Assembly: GCA_000507305.1 (NCBI GenBank)
Contig: DF239773.1
Span: forward strand, 101,308 to 165,307
Origin: Breviolum minutum Mf 1.05b.01
Lineage: Eukaryota > Sar > Dinophyceae > Suessiales > Symbiodiniaceae
Direction of reading: 5' to 3'
Length of the DNA: 64,000 nt
Below are positions 1 to 13,800 of this stretch, one piece after another. Both the position numbers and the translations under genes were made by a program. The notes below the pieces were generated by a model. It worked only from the letters and a program-made list of their open reading frames with translations. It was not told where the DNA came from and did no database searches. How positions within the stretch are numbered: the first letter of the stretch is position 1; the number at the start of each line of letters is the position of its first letter.

Positions 1-154
1 AGCGCCCACCACGGCCCCCAGGGCCCCCCTTACCCTGGTGCCTCACGATTTCACGTTGAGTGAGAGGTCGGTCTTCCTTGAGGTAAGGGGACCAAGAGAT
101 GATGCTGTGGGATGTTTTTTGAGTGAGTGGAATAGAGACCCCTATAGTTACCCA

Positions 155-275
155 TGTATATATATATATACATATTGTATGATGTAAAAATAATATGTAT
201 ATATATAAAGTACAATATATAAAATAATATTATATAATATATTATAATATAATATAATATAATATAATATAGACT
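155..275. repeat. AT-rich simple repeat
   Basis: (TA)n is followed by repeats of AATAT/ATAAT type. Open frames across it are artefacts. Confidence 0.9.
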
Positions 276-1429
276 AAACAATACACATATAGTGGAATAC
301 AGTGTACATGTTTTGCTTTCAGGCTATGGACAAACTGAACAAAAGTATGCCAATGAAATTGTTTCAATTTCAGTACTCCAAGTGAGTAAAACAGGCAGGT
401 ATACAGAATTCGCGAATCATCGGACATCTGCATGTAGATGTAGTGGTTGACCAATCGCGATTTGTCAATCCGTTCAGTATGTGTACATACAGGATGTATT
501 TAAAAAAAAACATGAAGGTTTCAATTTCAGTCTACTCCATAATAGAATGGTTTGTGAATGCGAATACGAGTGACATGCGCAACATGTTTTGGCTGGCCTG
601 TGGAACATTAGTTCACAACACAAACTCGCGCATCATGATTTTCGAACAAAAAAAATGATACTGATACTGGAGATGACCCAAACCTGAACTCTCACTGCTT
701 GGTCAGCACGGTAAAAACCAAAAACAATGCATATTTTGCTGAAAAATATTAATTTGACACCTCAAAATACCTCAAACCTCTATATGTACCGTTTAAAGTC
801 CAAGCATCTGTAATCAAGACTTAAACGAAGCATGTTACAACCCCCAGGGCCCTTTTCTCGAATGCTTTCGGAGTGTTCTATAGTGAAGTTGTTTGCTCAA
901 ATCCTAATTGACAAAAGCAGTCATGGGAACCCACGTTTCCCTCATTCTTAGCGGTTATTTCACTCACATTTCTAGGGATTAAAACCCTTCAATTTTCATG
1001 GTTTTGTTGTCCAGAAACAAAAACATCTCCATCACCTCCTTGGTTCTTCAAGCCCCTGGAATGCTGTGAATATCCTAAGGTAAAGCAAACAATCACCACC
1101 TACAATTTGACAAAATAAGGCCCAGGAGTTGCTAAATTACCATACATGTGTAATGTTTGATCCCTGTCCAATAAAGGGAAGGCATGTCTAGGTGGTGGTT
1201 CAAATTTGGATCATTTCCACAGGTAGAGGTGAAAAAAAAAGAATCCACCTGGAAGTTAATGACCCCACCAACGATCGTTTGCTCAAAACATACCCCCATT
1301 CCCTTGGCCGCCATGGATCTGACTCCATGACGCCTATCGCCAAGCGTTCGTCTAGGGCACTGGCATACCTGTGATTAAAAAGGCAAAAGTAAACCAATAA
1401 AATCCCAAGTCTATGTTGATAACGTTGAC

Positions 1430-1455
1430 TATGATGTTGATGATGTTGATGATGT

Positions 1456-1488
<33 letters not shown>

Positions 1489-1554
1489 CAATGATGATGA
1501 CAATGATGATGATGATGACGATGATGATGATGATGATGTTGTTGTTGATGATGT

Positions 1555-1593
<39 letters not shown>

Positions 1594-1606
1594 CGATGAC
1601 GACGAC

Positions 1607-1664
<58 letters not shown>

Positions 1665-1690
1665 TTGATCATGTTGATCATGTTGACGTT
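1430..1690. repeat. (GAT/GTT)n trinucleotide array
   Basis: About 260 bases of GAT with interspersed GTT and GAC units keep the triplet register. It creates long His-, Ile- or Met-rich false frames on both strands. Confidence 0.95.
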
Positions 1691-2867
1691 GGGTTGCTTC
1701 ATGATATGATGCTGGGTTTGCAGCTGAACAAACTTTCATCAATCTGAACGATAATCTGTATTTTCCAGTTGTCTGATCTATTTCACATTGGACTAAACTT
1801 AATCAGCTGCTTCAATGTAGAAATAGTACCCTAACAAATCCATCGTTTGCGACTCTATCTCGATATTGCAGATGCAATCGCATTTGCACATTAGGAAAGT
1901 TATGGAAAGTTCCATAGCTCCGCATGTTTCTGTTGATGGAAACTACCAACGTAGCCATGTCTTGAAGAAGTTATCTTCTTCCAAGGCTCATCATCTTCTG
2001 TACTAAATCAACTTCCAGGGGGTCCCATGACCCGGTGTGGACCCGACCTCTCCACACCCAATTGTCGGAGCTTGGCAATAGACTCCTAGGAACAGGGTGG
2101 GTACATGGAGGAGAAACCATGATGTAGCAGTATACTTACACACTGGAAATTTGACAAATGGATACCAAACATGATGAGCCTTGGAAAACCTCACTCTTTG
2201 CAACTTTGGTTATTTTGGGTATCGATATCTCGGGTAAAGGTTCACGAGGGTTTACTCTTGATAGCTTGAAATTCCTCCACCGGTTGATAGATGGTTGTTT
2301 ATCTCATGATCTAAGACTCTATTGAAAATCGTGCATATACACGTTCAAAAATTCAATTGACGCAGGCTTGGACTGCAATCAATAGCTAAGGATTGTTTCA
2401 GCACCTGTGGAGCACTTTATATTCACAAATATAACCTTGGCTTCTTCAAACGTCAACCCATTCTGCCATCCTTCAGCAAGTGACAAGTCCAGCCAAGTCA
2501 CCAAAAGCAATTATTTCACTGTCACGTCTGTCACGTACATCTCGAAGCACTGTTTTGCTTCAAAACTTCCAGGAGCATTCTGGCTCAAAAACACACAACT
2601 TGCATATTGTAAACTAGTATCTACCGTATTCATTGGATTAACAAACCTACTAGCATCTATATATCTATCTGAATTCCTTGAAGTAATTTCAAGAAGTTTC
2701 CCCATATATCAAGGGTAAACTATATGAAGTTGGGATCCTCAAACTGCTCCCAACACACCTCATGTTTCATGGCTTGAGTCTTTCACAAAAACCAACGGCT
2801 GGAAGTGGAACTTGGGGAAACAAAAACACAACTTTGGAGAAAGTGCGGGGAAATTTATTATAAATCC

Positions 2868-2972
2868 TTAACTGGTTGGTGGTTACAACCCCTTTGAAAA
2901 ATATTAGTCAAATTGGATCATGTACCCAAGTAGGGTGAACACAAAAAATATTTGAAACCACCAACTAGTTAA
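2868..2972. repeat. inverted-repeat element, family B
   Basis: TTAACTGGTTGGTGGTTACA on the left and TTTGAAACCACCAACTAGTT on the right mirror each other. The inner AGTCAAATTGGATCATGTAC and AAGTAGGGTGA match the 36.8 kb copy. Confidence 0.85.
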
Positions 2973-3228
2973 CCCAAATCTTTCGGCCATTTTGGGGCCC
3001 GGATTCCCGTACTTGTCACCACCATTTGGGGTGACCTCGGCTGAGGTCGCTACAAAGGTGTTTTGCTTCTCTGCCAAGTTTTCCCATTTCACCTGGAGGT
3101 TTGGCAGTTGATCAATGAGAATAAGCAATGTGGAATAAAGGTGACATGATAGTAACATAAAAAAATGAATAACTAAAGATGAATATTATGAGATGGTGGG
3201 GAATGGAAGTTTGATGGTGCTTGTTGTG

Positions 3229-3540
<312 letters not shown>

Positions 3541-4019
3541 GGAAGAAGAATGAACGATGCAAGGTGAAAAATTACTGACAACTAGATACGAGTACAAACA
3601 AGGCTGATTGAGGGTAAACAAAGGAAACAGTGCCCTGACATTTGTGAACATGACACTTATGGTGAAAATCCTTAGCAAGGATCAGTCGCATCGAAAGTTG
3701 CACACCACAACGAGTTTTACTGAGGCAGTGCTTTGACTGAGGGGCGATTGAAAACTTGCAGTGCCCTAGCCTAGCTATTAACTCTGAAACACAAAGAGAA
3801 AAACATCTTTTGCCAATAACTATGTAGGTAGGTACCAAATAAACTCACATCCTACTCCTGGTGACCTCAACATCCATCATTTCATGATTTCATATAGAAT
3901 CAGATATGTGACAGAATATGATAATGTATAAACATAAAATGTCCATCTACTAAGTTGGAGGATTAACTTGGATTAATCCAATAGAATTCATTAAGCCAGT
4001 TTTCATGCACAGCTCCCAA

Positions 4020-7000
4020 GTTGGAGGTTTTGGTCCAGATCCCTCTTCTGTCAAAGCTCCGCCAAGGACCACCTCGTATCTCCAGTCATTTCTCTGTTTT
4101 CGTCGGGAGACCACGGCCTATGTCGGATGGACAAATGTCTTCACAACAAAAATGGAAGGAACACAATGAGTGGTGTGGTGGTGCATGTTCTATACTGACT
4201 TGAAGATTCCAAGCCAACAATGAACATGAGTTGAGTTTCTTTCTGAAACGAATGAATTGTGTTTCTAAGCACCAAAAAAGGTATGTTCCACAAATCGTGG
4301 CTCAGGAAACCAGTCCTTCTAAAATATGACAGTTTGCATCCGGTGAAACCAGCAAACCTCCACCAGGGTGGATCTATGTTTGGATCGTCATCCAGGATTC
4401 CAGTCACCACCAGGATGACATGAAACATTTTTAGGCGACCGGGGATCCCTATCTTAACCTTCATTCTCACAGAACCAAGGAAAGCAAGGAGGAAAGGATC
4501 TAAGCGCTTTCGTTTCCGCGAAGCAAATTCAGTTCCAATTCAAAATGTCCAGTTCAACACAAATGATCCATCTCTCTGCAACATGATACAGGACCTGGAT
4601 ACTACCCAAATCCATCCAATGATTTTGTATATTTTGGGGACTCTTTAGCTTCTCACCTCCTCAAAAAAAGACATGTTTCATATCATCCCCAGCTCCACCC
4701 CAATCCGTGGGTTGACAGGACACCTCCACTTGCTTGCCATACTTACCTGGACAAAAAATCAAGGTGTCAACGGGACAAAATTGGAAGCTCAGAGTCGGAG
4801 TAGATGAATACTGGTGATCTTTCACTACTGGTCTTCCAGTCATATCTGTCATCATTTTTTTCGGTGAACTTGCGTTGATCATACGAATGCTGACCCCATG
4901 CCATGGACTATCGGAATTTTAGTCGTTTGCAACATGTCCAAAAATGCAAGGATTTTTCCACAATGCTTGGACAAAACACTGGTCGCAATCTCTAGGCAAA
5001 TGGCCAGGGGGAATGAAAAGTGATCAGAGCTATATGATATGTATCAAGCTCAAGGATGTCCCAAAGTAATCCACAGAAAAAAAATGCAGAGATGAGCAGC
5101 ATGAACATTCTGGCCTTGTTTCTGAGTTAAACTTGGTGGAGTGAGAAATCTTCAAAAACAGATAAGGGGTATGAAGTTCGTTACAGGGCTTCAACAGACC
5201 CTCTGGACTTGGCATCAAAATATATTTCACAGAACCAGCATCTTTCTTCAACCCGAATGAACGTGATATTGATAGAGTCTCTCATTGAGTCAAGCACCGT
5301 TCAAACCAAAGCAAAACCTTTTCAAGAAACAAAATCCTGAAGTTTCATCATCTTTTGGTATCTCCCATGACACCTCCCCGCCTCCTTAAAGCCTCTTGAA
5401 ATTGTGGAATTTCTTGGTGTTTTGCCGACGTGTTTACCCCCCCCACTTTCGTTACCTGGGCTCCCTCCGCACCGTAACGTGCACCCAAACGCTGCAGCAA
5501 CTGACGTTCAGCTTCATCTGGATCAGCTAGAAGCCTTCCGAGTTCCGAGGCTCCAACAAAATGTTCCCACCGTTTTTAGGATAGGGAAATGTTGCCCTCC
5601 CAGACATTACACCCTCGAAAATTGACATTTGAACCCAAAGATGGAGGTGGATGGAAGATGACTTTCGTGTTCAATTGGGTGAATTCTATGTTCCATGTTA
5701 TTTTTCAGGGGTGTAACATATCCCAGCCAAGAGTAGTTGGGAAGATGAGTTTCCTTTTTGGTGGGATGTCTTGATTCACTGGAATATGTGAATGTATCAT
5801 TCCCAATGATGCTCGAGTGTATCGCTAAAAATCACTAGATCAAAGACTCAAGAACTCATACAAACAACGCTTCTTCTGAAGTTGGAGAAACAAGCAACAA
5901 ACCTTTCTTCCAACGGTAGTACACCCTCAAAACAAACATGGCCATTAAAAAACAAACACACAAAATGTAGTCCAAATACATCAACACTACCATGTTTCAG
6001 GGTGATTTAAGTGTATCTATAACCTGCCCGAATCGGGTTTTCGGTCCCAACTTGCAGGCCTTTGTTGAAGCTCTTCATCATAGCCTTCACGACGCGAGCC
6101 GTGGCCCAACAGCGAGGGAAAATATGAAACTTGAAACGAGGCCCCATCTTGCAAAGGTGTGGCTAAATATGTGTTATCTATTGATTTCTTGTTATTCCAC
6201 TGGAGAGTATATGTATGGAGTACATACCTGTATTGAAACAAACAAATATTCATGAGACCATAACAAAACAAGGTTCTGTTGACGAAGATGGCAAGTGTCC
6301 ACTTGCATGATTACTCATGAGAGAATCTTGCAGTATCTGACCTGACTGGTCCTTATCAAGCGCGTTCCTTCTTCAAATCTATTTCCATCAAGTCAACAAG
6401 TTTATCCTACAAAATGATACAGCATATTAGGTATAGTTCGAAATTATAGGACCCCCTAAAATGAAATGACCAATACTTCGTTAATGATCATTTTTACCCA
6501 TCCCTTTGTTCATTCCAAGATAAAGACTGGAGAATCCAACCGCTTCACATACGTACCCATGGGACCCATGCATCTTTTTGCGACTCTAAATGTCCATCTG
6601 CTTTGAGTCCAGGTGCCATTGCGATACCGCACTTGGATGTACTGTTCCGGTGTGCACCTCAACCCCAACAACATGTTTCACACCATTGAATGGCAGTCGG
6701 AAGCTACGGTAGATGTTCAAAGTTCTCCATTTTTCAGAATGCGCTTTGAGTCGAAAGCTGTGAACATCTTAATCCTACTGTTTCAACATACAGATTTGAG
6801 ATATTTCATCACAGATTCTGAACAGTTGAAGAATGTTGAAGATAAGACCTTCACCTGAATGAATTTCCCCTTGATGGTCAACTTGTCCATCATCCATATG
6901 GTGGGAAGAAATGCGAAATACAGTAACTACAACTCAAGCAAGAGATATTGCTAGAGGTGTTCTCTGAAGGACCTTCAGAAAGGTGTTGTTTCAAGCACCT

Positions 7001-10000
7001 TCATAAGGGTGTTGTTTGAAGGATATTTCCAAACTTTGCATTTTTCTTTGCCCTACCAAAGACAACAATCAAAACAGATACACCCTGAACCTAAAACCCA
7101 ACAACTCGCAACCGCCAGGGTTGCAACATCACAAAAGAAAAAACACATCTTCCAAATTCGCTTATTTTCAAATGCTTCCGCTGATTATTTTGGAGGTAGC
7201 TGAGGATTCGTTTCTTGGGAAAGCAGGCCTGCGGTAGGTGAATGAAACCTTCACATCTTCATGACATATTTGCAACCACCCCAAAATTGCCATATTGGAA
7301 AGGTCGCACAAAGGCCATATTGGATTCGGTTGTTTTCCAAAACATGACTTTTAGGTCTAGCTCAATTTGTTTTGGTGCACCAATACTTTGAAGTCTTGCA
7401 GTAGATCACCCAATGAACCCATAATCTGGAAGGCATCATTTGTATTCACCGCGTGGAATATGTTTGCACCAAACACTCCATCATATAATAAAGCGGGAAT
7501 GCGCCACGCATATTGTCCGCAATATACATATATATATATAGAAATACATGTTGCATATTGTAAAAATGCGTTCAAAAAAACATGTAACTGGATGCATCAA
7601 AACATGTGCGCATATATTTGCACTATATCGATTTACATACGCATATAAACAATATATATATATATGTATACAAAAACATATTATATATCAAACACAAATA
7701 TATAATATCACCCACTCACACATCACACACTATTAAAAAATAAAGCACGACCATCCAACATCTCAGCTCCCAACTTTGCATACTCACTGAGGTGAAACCT
7801 CAACAACGCTTGGGATGTACTTCTGTTGATTCAGACATGTCTGCTGACCAGTTGAGTTTTGCATTTCATTTCACTAATTTAAAATGCATCCCAGGTGGTC
7901 CAGGATTTCCTCCATCGACGCTGTTTGGTGTGAAACTTTTTGGGGGGTTAAAAACCGCTGCCTCGAAAATGGAATACGTGCCCTCAAATCCCATCAGTTT
8001 CCAGTCAAAAATGGGCGTTTTCTCTTTATTAAGTGGGTAGGAGAACCTTTTTTTGAGACACCTCACAGCTACTTCCATAGTTTAGCCAAACAATTAGAGG
8101 ATTTTGAGTGTTCTCCAGCTAGTTGGAAAAAATCTGAGGATCTTGGCATCCACCCCAATGTCTGTACACCAAACCAGCTTGCGAGGTCATTTTGCGTGGA
8201 TCTCTTTATTCCCAAGGAAGCATGACTTGCATTGGAGGTTCTCTTTTCATCAAAGCCCTTTCATTTAAACACAACAAATTCTCGCATAGTGAAAAACACC
8301 CAGACCCCTGTCTAGCCAATTATCTTTTTTGATCTTTTTTTTGGGGGGTAGAGAATATTGGCTATTGGCTATTGGCTGGCTAGCCAATCAAACGCCCCCC
8401 CGATTTTTGATGGTTTAGGGTAAGGGATGAGATCCGCTATAAAATGACTTTTAGGACCGTGTTTCTTTGTTGACTATCAAAAACAAACTGCCAACGTGGA
8501 TCACCATCCCCAAACATCGACAACTTCGGCCGAGCATCGCATGTGATTGAGCCACGTAAGCCAAGCGAAGACCCCTTCGCTTAACAAACAGAAAAGATCA
8601 AAGTTCCATGGAACCAACTGTTGTAAGAGTTCTATGATTTTCACAGAATATAATTGCCTGGATCCTAGAACAAAAATAATGTGAATTTAGATCCAAACAT
8701 TCTATCTGCGTTCTCAGAACAGCTGCCTGTGGCGCTGGACTTCGCCAACGTAGCCCTTCTCATCTGCACAAGGCCTTCCGGGAAGCATGGAACATGATCA
8801 AGTGGGGCGTTGTAAACTCAATGACTCCATGGCTAGGTGGTGGTGGTGTGCCAGATCTGCTTGAATTATTTAAACTTTCATATGTCACCTTCCTTCTGAA
8901 ACCTGAAGAGTGAAGAGTCATATTGGGAGGATCTCGAAAATGAACCAACCTGAGTAAATTTGACTAAATCATTGCCTAGAACCCAAATGAACCGATTGAC
9001 CTTCAAAAGTAGAGGTCATTGAGGGTCTAGCCGTATAATTAATACTTTTCCAAGTTAAATTCAGCTTCATCTTTTGTCCAGGTCCTTTTCGTCTTTTGAT
9101 GTCTTTTGGCACTTTGGCTGCGTTTTTCAAAGCAATCCATCCCAGTCCGCAATGCTTCAAATCAAATCCAGGAATAATGCTACTGTTGGTGGGAAAAAAC
9201 CCTGCTAACCATTTGAGGTTGGTAGTTGAAATCCCATTATTTACAAGTTTTTATACATCCCAGGTGGTTAGCATGATTTGGTCCATCAACAGTGCCATCC
9301 AACAGCTTGAGCTTTCAAATCTCGCCTCAGCTCCCCGCAAAGCAAAGACCTCAGTTGAACCCGCTCACCTGAACACAAAGATATGCTCATAAAACTGAAC
9401 ATCTTGTTCCACCCAAAAAAAAGGGAAAGGGGGTTGAAATTGCAAATGATTCGAAACACACAATCTAGCTACTAAGCAATGATGTCATTGTTTTTTTTGG
9501 GGGGGGTTCCTTTCACAGCTCCTCATTTTTTTGGGGAGGGGATCAGGTTGGCTACCCGGAACCCTTCCTCCCTTGCTGGTTGCCCCCTGATGAGTTGCCA
9601 CACAGCAATGTTGACTTTCCAGAACCTGCAGGCGGTTCAGCAACGAAAAAAATATGCAACACATCTGCGGAGATGAACTTTTCCAAACTGTGACCCAACA
9701 AGGCAATCTCATGATGATATATACATTACAAAAAATGACATCACTGCACTTTGGACGGTTTTTTTTGGTACAAAGGCAATCTTATGATTACATCTTTGGA
9801 CACATTTGAACTTTGGACGCATCTGAACTTATACACATTGTCCACACCCCAAATCATATTAGTTCTCTTATCATCCAATGACTTTGCAACTTAAGGATCC
9901 AAGTTCCGCATCATTCGTTGATTCATCATTTCTTCCATCATCCCTGAAAATTCAAAGTCCTCGGAACTATTCCATGTGAAAATGTTCCTTCCAGAAGAAC

Positions 10001-10819
10001 GTAGGAATTATATTTAGGTTCATGAACCACCAAACCATTTCACAAGGTATTTTTGCCAAATATTGTCACTTCATTAGGTCAATATTTCACCATTCTCTCT
10101 GAGGTCGCATAGTACCAGCTATTTCTGGTGGACCCACGCAATTCGTTGCATCCCGAATTGACTGGGTTTCCCAAACCATTGGGTCCAACGATGGCAATTC
10201 GACTAGATGCTGTGACCTGAGTTGAGATGTGAAAATCATGGAAATCCAAACCTGAACAAGGGTGTTGAATCGTGTTGATCAAATTTTATGTATCCGAAAA
10301 GGAAGCATGCTCTGCTTATATGTGAATACTATGGTCTACTGTCCACTGAACACAAGCTATTGAGTAAAACCATTCAGGAACTCATGACCTGCTTCAGTAC
10401 AGCCTGTTTGAAAGCGCAGTCCATATGGCTTTTGAACCACTACTCACTACTCCAAGAAATTTCCAAGTTGGACCCACTGAACGGGCCCCTAAACCTGAGT
10501 ATCTAATAGCTCTAGCAAGTTACTTCGGGGTCCGTTGGTAAGATCCCGTTCAATTTTTGATGGAACTACTCGTGTGAAAATGAGCAACTCTATATTTCAT
10601 GTAATCATCAAAATCGGTTGTTCTTCTTCTACACAACGGTTGAGTTCAAGTGTGGACAGCCGCTAGATTGTTGCTGCTATTGTTGTCGTTGTTTGCTGTT
10701 TGTTGTTTGTCGTTTGTTGTTTTCTATTTGTTGGTATTTGCTGTTGTTGTTTGTTGTTTGTCGTTGTTTGTTGTTTGTCGCTGTTGATGTGTTAGTCGTT
10801 GTTGTTGTTGTTGTCGTCA

Positions 10820-10850
<31 letters not shown>

Positions 10851-13800
10851 CGTCGTTGTTGTCGTCGTCGTTGTCGTCGTCGTCGTCGTCGTCGTTGTTG
10901 TTGTTGTTGTTCTTGTTCTTGTTCTTGAGGTACTAATTTTAGTTGCCACAAAAACCTCACACCCTCACAGTCAGCTGCAGCTGGGAAAAAAAACGACAGA
11001 GGTACCGGACTTTGCCACTCACATGTCGAAGGGTGTAGTCCTTTGCCATCAAATACCTGTCACTTTGCTGAAACTAGCTGACATCAAACCGTCACTGCCC
11101 TACATCTACAGGATAGGATCTTACAAATAAGCTTATTTGCAACTGCAAAGCATGAAGTTCCTTCTGTTCATTTCGCTCTAATCTTTCAATCTAGTTGAAG
11201 TTGGTAGTTTGTCCATTGAATAACAGAGTTTTTTACATCCCAAGAGGTGGTTTGAAAGGTGAGAAGGCCATATACCAATCACCTGTATATCCCGTCGACC
11301 TGTGCCCAATAGCAACTTCTCTCAAGCAATTATACTTTTTCGTGCACATTTAACATATTACACTTTCAGGTTGGTTGTTTGCTTCTACTCATGCCTGTCC
11401 ATATTCAAAATTTGTACATCTTGCATATTCTTGTGCAATATATCACTGTCCGTAAACAATAAAAAAGCGGCAAAGTACTCTGTATCACACAAATGTTCCC
11501 GGACCTTGCCGATTTGTGAGGCTAACTCTAAACAACCACAGGGAAACATCCCTGAATCACAAGGAGAGTCTCAATGTAAAAACCACCAGATTCAACTTCA
11601 ACACTTCAACTCAACAACAAACAAATCTCAACACATCTCCCTGTTGTTTTGGACTTTTTCTACATTCCACAACTAGACATAAAAGCATGTGTATACATCA
11701 ACATGAAAATTCATTCGTATCTGCTGCTACTTCACATATATGATTATATCCTTTTGCCTTCACGATTTTCCGATTGATTTAAAAACATACATATGTACAC
11801 AAACATAAATATGTAGATGTAAGTAAATACTCTGATATAAGAATAAGAAAAAACAAATATTTTTGTGCCTTCGCACTTTTCCCCTCCATGCCATTTAACA
11901 ATTTAAAACAAAGGCACCTGAAGGATACATCTTTCAGTTCCAGGATGGGTCTCTTATTGCTCGTCAAGCCTTCCACCTTTGCTCGATGGATTTTTGTCAA
12001 GGATGGTTGAGCTGTTGGCGCTGTAGCTGTATAGATCCAGCAAGTGGAAACATGCCAAGGAGTAAAGACCGTTCACAAACAGGTAAATCAAATGATCAAC
12101 AAGATATTGATCAAGTGAATATACTACTACAAGTACGTACGTTGTTGAAAATGCTGCTGCCTCCCATGGCTTATAAAAATACATGTTTGCTTCCTTGGTA
12201 GGTTTGTAGCGAATGGCGCTAGTTTGCCACTTGTGAAAAGCTTGTTGTCCAACCTCATGAAGACAAGACTGCCCCAACAATCATGTCAAGCAAAACACCC
12301 TTAATTGTGGCCAAAATGATCAGCAATGATGCAATGATCAAACACTAAGCGGCAAATAACACCTCGAAAACTCTTGAACGTAAAGTGAGGATACAATTTC
12401 GGGCAAACCCTTGAATGGATTGAATGGGCCAAATATATGTTTCAAAGATAAAAGTACTGATGACTAGTAGTGATGTCAGATCACTGTTCTCCAACTCATT
12501 CTACTCCTCGTCTTTGACATGGCTTACCCGATCTAATTCCAAAGCATCTAGGACCCAAACCACTAGGACAGCCAATGGATGACCCACTGGGACCTAAGCT
12601 AATGAATGACCTTTTTGCAAGATTCTACTGCATTGGTTTAAAAAGCAATAACTACTCAGAACATATGCTGAATCATGTAAACACGTTCCTTCAATTTGCA
12701 TGATGTATGTATGTAAATGTATATACCTCCCAAAAAAGAAACAAACACAATATACGTCGCCCATACACAACAGTACGCCAATCTATATACACTGTTCTAA
12801 CACTTTATCTACAACTTATATATGTCTATATATACATGTTTCTATCAACCACAAACCACACCTTCCCTGGCACTGGCAAGGCAATGCGAAGACCTATCAA
12901 CACATGGGCTGATGATCTCCTTGGAAACTTGGGGCAATTTACCCATAGGATCCGTGGGACTGGAATATTGAGCTACATTTGTTGATTGATTTTGATGGGA
13001 TGTAGCTAAATATACGTGGATCTTATATGCTATGGTTTGGGAACTCCAAATTATGGAAGTGGATGGAAAACGATTATCCTTTTCAATTGGCCGATTTTTA
13101 GATTCAAAATGTGAATTTTGAAGGGTGGTGGATCCCTTCTTTCATAATCTGACCTTTTTGTCACAAACAAAAACTTCTACCGTTTCAACCAACTCTTTCT
13201 CCCATAATCAGTGAAGTGAAACATGGATCCCTCCAGTTGTTGTTTCATTTGATGTAGGGTAAATTGAACCATTGAACCATGATTATGAGAGAAAGGGGCG
13301 AAGTTTTCCTAGCGCATTTTCCATGTCACGTTGGTCTTCCCCGCCTCCTTCCGGCGGTGGTGCCTGCCGTGAGTGAACCATGACTCTCTGGAGTCATGAT
13401 GATTTATGCCCACCCAATGCAACTTCCCATCAAAAATGATCACCTCTAAATGTTCTTGCCAACAAATCTGTGATGTATCCGTACTCATATTATATAAAAT
13501 CAAATACATAGAGAGCCACAGTTCATTATGTTCATTCCTCTGACCTCATAATTTCCATACCTATCTTCAGGTTGGTTGGGGATAAAGCAACACGTTTCGG
13601 GTTTTTCGGCGGGTACGATTAACGCATGAACGGCCAAGCTCGTATATCGCCTCTCAACCCAAACATAACAACAGCAACTTGTGTCATAGAAATCAAAGGT
13701 TCATCAGAAAAATTGTTTTTTCATGGTTTGTATAATGTTTGTATATAGACAGATCGTTGTATACTTGCTTTCATGTATATCAATACATATATATATATAT

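Noticed and set aside
1200-1742. Long open frames rich in His, Ile or Met on both strands
   Set aside because: They are readings of a GAT-type trinucleotide array, not genes.
10079-10282. The 67-codon frame as a complete small protein with a degenerate P-loop
   Set aside because: A GT donor inside the P-loop and the exon at 9625 give a normal Walker A; the longer frame is intron read-through.
10618-11130. Val-rich and Thr-rich open frames
   Set aside because: They are caused by the GTT/GTC array.
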